A stretch of DNA of 11,983 bases from an uncultured Candidatus Peregrinibacteria bacterium (GTDB lineage: Bacteria; Patescibacteriota; Gracilibacteria; CAIRYL01): positions 1 to 11,983 of the forward strand of contig CAIRYL010000145.1 in NCBI GenBank assembly GCA_903882825.1. Reading direction: 5' to 3'. The notes under the pieces are model-generated. The model was not told where the DNA came from and searched no databases. It saw nothing but the letters and a program-made list of their open reading frames with translations. The translations under genes were made by a program, and so were the position numbers. Shown here piece by piece: positions 6,908-11,983 of this stretch. Each line of letters starts with the position of its first letter. The stretch's first letter is position 1.

Positions 6908-7612
6908 ATGCTCACTATGAACATTCTTCGTCCTCACATTTTTGAGCCATTTCAAGACCAGGTTTGGGCTGGGTTTTTGGGTGGACCCAACGATTGGGCG
7001 CGATGCATCGCGCCCCTACAGGACATTCTCCCTGTTTCTCCCTTCCAAATTTACCAACCCACACAAGTACATGGAAAAACGGTGGTTCAGGTAGGGGCAG
7101 GTTTTAAACCTGTCCTTTTTGGAAAGACTCAAAATCTTGAGTCCCTCCAAAACACCATTGCCGACGGAATCTACACCACCGAAAAAAATATTTTCTGTAC
7201 CGTGAAAACAGCCGACTGTATTGGTCTTCTCCTCTATCATCCACAGTCTGGAACGTTTTCTGCTCTTCATGCAGGGTGGCGTGGACTTGCCCAAAAAATT
7301 TTTACAGAATTTTTCCTGGTCTCAAAAATTCCAGCACATGAATGTTTTGTAGCACTTTCTCCATCTCTTGGTCCGTGCTGTAGTGAATTCTCAAATCCGC
7401 ATGAGGAAACACCTGATTTTTTTCATCCATTTATTATTGGGAAATATGTACATCTTTGGGAAATTGCGAGACAGGAACTTTTGAAAAATGGAGTATATGA
7501 AAAAAATATTGAAATGCCTGCATTTTGTACAAAATGTGACCCACAAAAACGTTTTTTTAGTCACCGACGAGGAGAAAAAGAACGGAATATTTCAGGAATT
7601 CTTCTTTTATAA
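6908..7612 (+). CDS. pgeF: PgeF/YfiH-family protein (multicopper-oxidase-like 'laccase domain'), with two repeats in the coding sequence
   Basis: 234 residues. Family members have been described as peptidoglycan editing factor PgeF and as metal-dependent purine nucleoside or polyphenol-active enzymes; which applies here is unknown. Seen: QPTQVHGKTVV (His55), ADGIYT (85-90), TADCIGLLLYHP (Cys104), ALHAGWRGLAQKI (His121) and LSPSLGPCCSEF, then CTKCDPQKRFFSHRRG. The His/Cys/His metal ligands are intact. Two palindromic repeats are translated in frame: copy E gives residues 30-38 (WARCIAPLQ) and copy F gives residues 62-70 (VGAGFKPVL), the latter in the loop between QVHG and ADG. ATG 6917 is an alternative start; TATTAT at 6904-6909 would place transcription close to it. 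It heads a plus-strand cluster with the TfoX gene (8-base gap) and the ATPase. Confidence 0.9.
   Translation: MLTMNILRPHIFEPFQDQVWAGFLGGPNDWARCIAPLQDILPVSPFQIYQPTQVHGKTVVQVGAGFKPVLFGKTQNLESLQNTIADGIYTTEKNIFCTVKTADCIGLLLYHPQSGTFSALHAGWRGLAQKIFTEFFLVSKIPAHECFVALSPSLGPCCSEFSNPHEETPDFFHPFIIGKYVHLWEIARQELLKNGVYEKNIEMPAFCTKCDPQKRFFSHRRGEKERNISGILLL
6996..7020. repeat. Palindromic repeat copy E, inside pgeF
   Basis: GGGCGCGATG followed directly by its exact reverse complement CATCGCGCCC (6996-7015), then CTACA. The right edge GCGCCCCTACA is the inverted form of the TGTAGGGGC edge of copy B. It is GC-rich, unlike the surrounding coding DNA, and is read in frame as WARCIAPLQ. Confidence 0.8.
7091..7116. 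repeat. Palindromic repeat copy F, inside pgeF
   Basis: GTAGGGGCAGGTTT, a single T, then AAACCTGTCCT: inverted arms with one G-T wobble. The left half matches copy B over its first ten bases and copy D in inverted orientation (18 of 20). It is read in frame as VGAGFKPVL, with no damage to flanking family motifs. Confidence 0.75.
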
Positions 7613-7620
7613 ATCTCTCT

Positions 7621-7968
7621 ATGTCCACTCAGTTGTCCACCATTGAATATATTTTAGATCAGCTTTCCAGCATTGAAAAAATTCGAACACGAAAAATGTT
7701 TGGAGAATATGCCCTATATTGTAACGAAAAAGTGGTGGCTTTGGTCTGTGACGATGATCTTTTTATAAAAATAACGGAAGAAGGAAAAATATTTTTAGGA
7801 GAAGAATATGAAGAGGGTTTTCCGTATCCAGGAGCTCATTCGTTTATAAAAATGAATCCAAAAATAATAGAAAATCATGAAAAATTATGCGAAATTATCC
7901 GTATTACAGAAAAATTTATCCCTTTTCCCAAGATAAAAAAGAAAAATCCAAAAAGAGATTTTTTATAA
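7621..7968 (+). CDS. TfoX N-terminal-domain protein
   Basis: 115 residues, a single TfoX_N domain. Seen: RKMFGEYALYCNEKVVALVCDDDLFIKITEEG (25-55, keeping the MFGxYxLY and DDxLFIK cores), then PYPGAHSFIKMNP and a C-terminal helix (84-98) before a basic tail. Full-length TfoX/Sxy proteins regulate competence in gamma-proteobacteria. Stand-alone N-terminal-domain proteins like this are widespread and their role is not established, so no competence function is claimed. The start lies 8 bases after the pgeF stop, with ATCTCTCT in between and no Shine-Dalgarno. The gene is probably co-transcribed with pgeF and followed by the ATPase. Confidence 0.85.
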   Translation: MSTQLSTIEYILDQLSSIEKIRTRKMFGEYALYCNEKVVALVCDDDLFIKITEEGKIFLGEEYEEGFPYPGAHSFIKMNPKIIENHEKLCEIIRITEKFIPFPKIKKKNPKRDFL

Positions 7969-8024
7969 AAATTGGATTTTTTGGCGTTTTTTTGAGAGAA
8001 TGGAAAGACTTTTTTAAAAAATTC

Positions 8025-10673
8025 ATGAAATATCTTGGTCTTTCTGGTGAAGAGGTATCCAAACTTCAACTGCAATATGGCACGAATGAACTTCAAAAAA
8101 CATCTGGAAAATCGATATTTCAAAAAATAAAAAGCCAATTTTCTGACCTTATGGTCATGATTCTTATTGGTGCTTCATTGATTGCTTTTTTTTTAGGAGA
8201 AAATATTGATGCAGGAATTATTTTAGGAATAGTTCTTTTAAATGCGTGTATTGGATTTTTTCAAGAATGGAAAACAGAAAGAACATTAGAAGCTCTTAAA
8301 AAGATGATTTCTCCTCTTGCAAAAGTAATTCGGGAAGGAAAAGAAGAGGAAATTTTAGCGAGTATGCTTGTTCCCGGTGATATTTTGGTGTTGAGAGAAG
8401 GAGACCGAATTTCTGCAGATGCGGAAATACTAGAAAGTACTGAAATGCGTGCAGAAGAATCGGCACTCACAGGAGAGTCGGTTCCTGTTTCTAAAAAGTT
8501 GGGAGACGGTGTTTTTATGGGGACATCTTGTGTGTTTGGATATGCACTCGCGAAGGTTTTAAACATTGGAATGCAAACGAAATTTGGAAGTATTACGCGT
8601 TTAACGACTGAAACAGAAGAGGAACAAAGTCCTCTTCAAAAGGAAATGATTTCGATGGGTTTTTTTATTGGAAAGCTTACAGGGGGAATCGTTATTTCTA
8701 TTTTCTTACTTGATTATTTTTCACAAAAAGCAAGCTTTATAGAATCTTTTTTATTGGCGATAAGTGTGGCAGTTGCTGCCGTTCCGGAAGGGCTTCCTGC
8801 AACTATTACGATTGCTTTGGCATTGGGGGTTCAACGGCTTGCGAAAAAGAATGCGATTTTAAAAAAACTTTCTTCTGTAGAAACTTTAGGAGGGACTACC
8901 GTCATTTGTTCTGATAAAACAGGGACTCTCACGAAAAATGAAATGACGGTTATTGAAGGATTTGTAAGCAGTGGTGATATTTTTATAAGCGGAAGTGGCT
9001 ATGATCCTCTTGGCGAATATACCATTTCCTCAAAAAATAAAAATCAAGCACTTTTCGAAACAGAAAATCTTTTTCGAATTGCAACTCTCTGTAATGACGC
9101 ACGGCTTTCCTGGAATGCAGAGGAGAAAAAATGGAAAATTTTTGGAGATCCTACGGAAGGGGCACTTATAACGGCTTCAGAAAAATATTGGGCAGAAAGG
9201 GAGACGGAAAAAAAAATTGCACTCGATGAAAAAGCCATTCTTGTAAAATCTTTCCCTTTTTCGTCCGATAGAAAGCGAATGAGTATCCTTCGAGAATCCT
9301 CTCAAAATGGAGAACGAGAATTGTTGGTAAAAGGTGCTTCAGAAATGATTCTTTCTCAATGTACTCATATTCAAGTTGGAGAAAAAATAATTATTTTAGA
9401 AAATCAAGAAAAGGAGAAAATTCTTCAGAAAATTGATGCAATGTCCGAAAGGGCACTTCGGGTATTGGCGTTTGCCAGGAGACCGATTCTTGGAAAAGAA
9501 AAGTTTGAAGATGAAAAATCGGCCGAACAAAATTTAGTATTTATAGGATGTTTAGGGATGATAGATCCTCCGCGTGAAGAAGTACAAGAGGCGGTAAAAA
9601 TATGTCAAATGGCGGGAATTCGAGTGATTGTTATTACTGGTGATAATCCAAAAACAGCAAAGGCAATTGCCGAAAAAATTGGAATTTTTCATCAATATGA
9701 ACCACGGCTTATAACGGGGAATGATCTTGCTCAATTTTCAGATACCGAATTATTAGAAATTTTAGGAAAAGAAAAAAAATACATTCCACTTTTTGCCAGA
9801 ACCGCACCAGAAGATAAACGAAGGATTGTAGATATGCTTCAAAATCTTGGTGAAATAGTGACGGTTACGGGTGATGGAGTAAATGATGCTCCTGCTTTAA
9901 AAAAAGCAAATATAGGTGTTGCTATGGGGTCTGGAACAGAAGTCGCGAAAGAAGCAGCACAAATGGTCCTTCTGACTGATTCTTTTGCAAATATTGTGAG
10001 TGCTATTGGAGAAGGACGAGTTATTTCCAATAATCTTCGAAAGTTTGTTTGGTTTATTTTTTCTGGGAATCTTGGAGAACTGGTGCTGGTACTTGGACCA
10101 CTTATTTTTCATCTTCCAGCAGCTCTTACGGTAGGGATGATCCTTTTAGTCGATTTGGGAACGGATGTACTTCCTTCTATTGCACTGGGAATAGACAATA
10201 CCGAAAAAGGAATTATGGAAAAACCTCCACGAGATCCCAATAAAAGACTTATGCAACCACGTTTTATTTTTTCATTTGTAAGAGTCGGAATTGTTGTTGG
10301 GCTTTCCGCTCTTTCTGCCTTTTTTTTAGATCTTTATGTAGAAGGTTGGAATTTTACCGGTTCCCCTTCGGAAGATATTCATATGCAAGCGATGACGGTG
10401 GCTTTTGTTACTATAGTACTCGCACAACTTTGGAATGGATTTTCTGCGAGAAGTTCTGAACATTCCGCTTTTCAGAAAGATATTCCCTCAAATATATTTT
10501 TATGGATCGCCACTGCTATTTCCCTTCTTTTAGTAGGATTTGTACTCTATATCCCATTCTTTCAAACTATTTTTCAAACAACTCCATTGGGACTTACTTC
10601 GCTTTCTTTGGCAATATTTTTCTCATCTTTTGCCTTTATCTTTGAAGAAATTCGGAAAAGCGCGGGAAAATGA
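8025..10673 (+). CDS. P2-type cation-transporting ATPase (SERCA/Na,K-ATPase-like)
   Basis: 882 residues. Seen: N-terminal cation-ATPase motif GLSGEEVSKLQLQYGTNEL (5-23); actuator TGES (149-152); PEGLP in the fourth membrane segment (254-258); phosphorylation site DKTGT (297-301, Asp297); nucleotide-domain KGA (436-438); hinge DPPR (514-517), TGD (538-540) and GDGVND (616-621). About ten membrane segments are expected. Cation residues mix types: Glu255 and the fifth-segment SGNLGEL follow SERCA, the sixth segment reads DLGTD as in Na,K-ATPases rather than NLVTD, and the SERCA eighth-segment Glu is replaced (VTIVLAQLWN). It exports cations using ATP; Ca2+ is the default guess, but Na+ or others are open. 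The frame extends upstream to 7887 over the TfoX gene, so ATG 8025 is used. It ends in TGA, 27 bases from the convergent SRPBCC gene. Confidence 0.93.
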   Translation: MKYLGLSGEEVSKLQLQYGTNELQKTSGKSIFQKIKSQFSDLMVMILIGASLIAFFLGENIDAGIILGIVLLNACIGFFQEWKTERTLEALKKMISPLAKVIREGKEEEILASMLVPGDILVLREGDRISADAEILESTEMRAEESALTGESVPVSKKLGDGVFMGTSCVFGYALAKVLNIGMQTKFGSITRLTTETEEEQSPLQKEMISMGFFIGKLTGGIVISIFLLDYFSQKASFIESFLLAISVAVAAVPEGLPATITIALALGVQRLAKKNAILKKLSSVETLGGTTVICSDKTGTLTKNEMTVIEGFVSSGDIFISGSGYDPLGEYTISSKNKNQALFETENLFRIATLCNDARLSWNAEEKKWKIFGDPTEGALITASEKYWAERETEKKIALDEKAILVKSFPFSSDRKRMSILRESSQNGERELLVKGASEMILSQCTHIQVGEKIIILENQEKEKILQKIDAMSERALRVLAFARRPILGKEKFEDEKSAEQNLVFIGCLGMIDPPREEVQEAVKICQMAGIRVIVITGDNPKTAKAIAEKIGIFHQYEPRLITGNDLAQFSDTELLEILGKEKKYIPLFARTAPEDKRRIVDMLQNLGEIVTVTGDGVNDAPALKKANIGVAMGSGTEVAKEAAQMVLLTDSFANIVSAIGEGRVISNNLRKFVWFIFSGNLGELVLVLGPLIFHLPAALTVGMILLVDLGTDVLPSIALGIDNTEKGIMEKPPRDPNKRLMQPRFIFSFVRVGIVVGLSALSAFFLDLYVEGWNFTGSPSEDIHMQAMTVAFVTIVLAQLWNGFSARSSEHSAFQKDIPSNIFLWIATAISLLLVGFVLYIPFFQTIFQTTPLGLTSLSLAIFFSSFAFIFEEIRKSAGK

Positions 10674-10700
10674 ACATCTGGAGATTCGTAATTTCTACGC

Positions 10701-11138
10701 TTAAAAAAGAGGAGAAAAATATTTTTGGATTTTTTTTGTATTTTTTTCGGCGATCTGAGTGAGTTTTTTTCTCACCATTATTACGTTCATCATCCATCCA
10801 ATTGGTCCCATAATAGTATCGTAATAAAAAGAAAAGGTCAGTTTTGTATCTTTTCCAGAGGGAATAATATTTATTTCTCCTTCTATATTTTTTAGAGGGA
10901 CAAATCCTTTTTTGCTTACCTGACTCCAACGAAGGTTTGTGTTTGATTTTTTTTCTTGCAGTTTTTCTTCTACTTGGTGCCCATTTTTAAAAGTTACTAT
11001 TCGACCATCCTTTCCAATATTTTTTGTCGATTCTACAGCAATAACTTGATGATCAGCATTAGAAAAATCAGAAATAAATTCCCAAACTTTTTCAAGCGGT
11101 GCTGGAACAATAATGGATGTGGAAATAATGTTTTTCAT
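10701..11138 (-). CDS. SRPBCC / polyketide-cyclase-like (START-fold) protein
   Basis: 145 residues. Seen: the typical opening IISTSIIVPAPLEKVWEFISDFSN (4-27), a central strand pattern with VEEKLQEKK, LRWSQVSKKGFVPLKNIEGEI and KLTFSFYYD, then a long C-terminal helix GPIGWMMNVIMVRKKLTQIAEKNTKKIQKYF. This is the helix-grip fold that binds a hydrophobic ligand in a cavity; the ligand cannot be deduced. There is no signal peptide, so it is cytoplasmic. The gene is convergent with the ATPase gene and has its own upstream region. TTTTATCATATTTTT precedes the ATG. Confidence 0.85.
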   Translation of the reverse strand: MKNIISTSIIVPAPLEKVWEFISDFSNADHQVIAVESTKNIGKDGRIVTFKNGHQVEEKLQEKKSNTNLRWSQVSKKGFVPLKNIEGEINIIPSGKDTKLTFSFYYDTIMGPIGWMMNVIMVRKKLTQIAEKNTKKIQKYFSPLF

Positions 11139-11491
11139 AAAAATATGATAAAAGAAATAAACTATTTAAAAGCATAAGGATGTAAAAAGAAAAAATCTGT
11201 GATACTCATCACTCGATATTTTATATTTCTCGGTAGATTTTTTTATAGAGGGGATAGTTTCATATAACAGGGATTGAAGATCTCATAATAAAACTGCCAA
11301 AGCTCATAAAATAATAAATCTTATTGTTTTGGCACACCTGAAAGACAGGAAGTCATTTTTTAAAATTTAAAACAATGGAGTTATTCAAATTGAGAATATC
11401 GTCCTCAATGCTCACTTCCACAGCAATGGAAGAGAACTAGTGAAATATAAAATGTATCCTGTATAGTATCACCAGAAATATCTTATTTTTC
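11139..11491. other. AT-rich non-coding interval
   Basis: About 350 bases without a convincing gene between the divergent SRPBCC and MutS-like reading frames. All frames are broken by frequent stops, and none shows MutS N-terminal sequence. Two small inverted repeats are visible: GTGAT/ATCAC (11199-11212) and CTTCCA/TGGAAG near 11415-11432. A larger hairpin is listed separately. It presumably holds promoters for both flanking genes; none is clear enough to mark. Confidence 0.6.
11295..11334. other. Possible RNA hairpin in the non-coding interval
   Basis: TGCCAAA (11295-11301) pairs with TTTGGCA (11328-11334). Inside, AATAA (11310-11314) pairs with TTATT (11321-11325). No T run follows on the plus strand, so it is not an obvious terminator. 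Function unknown; it may be chance in AT-rich DNA. Confidence 0.25.
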
Positions 11492-11983
11492 ATGCTCATT
11501 GAGTCGTCTTTTTCCAGCTCTCTTTCTTCTTTAATTTCCCTTTTAGAAAATGCGATTTCTGAAGATCCGGGGATAAGTATTCGAGATGGGGATATTATTC
11601 GAGCAGGATATGATGAGGAACTAGATGCACTTCGGAAATTGGCAAAAGGTGGCAAAGAAGAATTGGCAGAAATGCAGACGAGAGAAATTACAAAAACAGG
11701 AGTACAAAGTTTAAAAATAAAGTTTAATGGTGTATTTGGTTATTTTTTTGAGGTGCCAACCGCCCAAGCTCATCGTCTTCCTGACTATTTTATTCGTCGA
11801 CAAACCTTGTCGAATGCAGAGCGTTTTGTCACTCCCGAACTCAAAGCCTTTGAAGAGCGAATTCTTTCAGCAGAAGCGCAAGTGTTAGAAAAAGAAACAA
11901 AAATTTTTGAAACAATTCTTTCTCAATCGATTCAATATACACGTTCTATTCAATATGCTTCTCGTGCTGTTGCGGAAATTGAT
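11492..11983 (+). CDS. mutS: MutS fragment lacking the N-terminal mismatch-recognition and connector domains (3' end cut by window edge)
   Basis: 164 codons from ATG 11492 to the window end. Seen: the MutS lever/clamp region with SIRDGDIIRAGYDEELDALR (29-48), TGVQSLKIKFNGVFGYFFEV (69-88) and YFIRRQTLSNAERFVTPEL (99-117), continuing into the lever helices ending AVAEID. Known MutS proteins have several hundred residues before this point: mismatch-binding domain I (Phe-x-Glu), connector II and the first part of the lever. The open frame extends back only to TGA 11441-11443, and the preceding interval has nothing like MutS. The protein would therefore start inside the lever domain. This suggests a remnant gene, a rearrangement or an assembly join; the ATPase domain should lie beyond the right edge. 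TTATTTTTC precedes the ATG, the local start context. Confidence 0.8.
   Translation, partial: MLIESSFSSSLSSLISLLENAISEDPGISIRDGDIIRAGYDEELDALRKLAKGGKEELAEMQTREITKTGVQSLKIKFNGVFGYFFEVPTAQAHRLPDYFIRRQTLSNAERFVTPELKAFEERILSAEAQVLEKETKIFETILSQSIQYTRSIQYASRAVAEID

Noticed and set aside
7887..8024. 46-residue N-terminal extension of the P-type ATPase
   Set aside because: It overlaps the 3' end of the TfoX gene in another frame, and the family N-terminus begins at ATG 8025.
10671..10673. Recoding of TGA as Gly or Trp (as in Gracilibacteria/Absconditabacteria)
   Set aside because: Long conserved ORFs contain no in-frame TGA, and TGA occurs where the ATPase should end, so the standard code fits.
11139..11491. 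Upstream remainder of mutS hidden by a frameshift
   Set aside because: I translated parts of this interval (one upstream frame back to TGA 11441, and other frames near 11345-11460) and found stops and no MutS domain I-III sequence.
1..11983. CRISPR array, transposase, tRNA or rRNA gene
   Set aside because: No regularly spaced direct repeats, no transposase motifs and no cloverleaf-like sequence were seen.

Overview
The window is AT-rich bacterial chromosome with dense, mostly single-copy housekeeping and envelope genes. It reads in the standard genetic code: long ORFs contain no in-frame TGA, and the P-type ATPase ends in TGA. The best lineage clue is the Cys-rich protein at the left edge, a family I associate with candidate-phyla-radiation (Patescibacteria) genomes such as Peregrinibacteria and relatives. 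That placement is inference from family recognition, not proven by the sequence. Start codons are preceded by pyrimidine-rich tracts rather than Shine-Dalgarno sequences.

Layout: positions 1-6822 are all minus strand. Reading from upstream to downstream they are a truncated MazF/PemK-like toxin N-terminus that runs in frame into a leucine-rich-repeat (LRR) lipoprotein; a LepA/EF4 lacking its entire GTPase domain; a small two-helix membrane protein; a membrane-embedded family 2 glycosyltransferase; argininosuccinate synthase (argG); and the Cys-rich protein, which leaves the window at position 1. Positions 6908-10673 form a plus-strand cluster: a PgeF/YfiH-family protein, a TfoX N-terminal-domain protein and a large P2-type cation ATPase. 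A minus-strand SRPBCC-fold protein follows convergently. After about 350 bases of non-coding AT-rich DNA, a plus-strand MutS piece without its N-terminal domains runs off the right edge.

The most unusual content lies between about 5.6 and 7.1 kb. Six short palindromic elements share the edge word TGTAGGG / CCCTACA. Two touch each other immediately upstream of the headless LepA, one is a perfect 30-bp palindrome behind the LRR gene, one sits in the divergent intergenic region, and two lie inside the pgeF reading frame, where they are translated. Together with three gene fragments (LepA, MazF, MutS) this points to a locally rearranged region. An assembly error must be excluded for each junction. 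I see no complete novel defence system, CRISPR array, transposase or tRNA gene.
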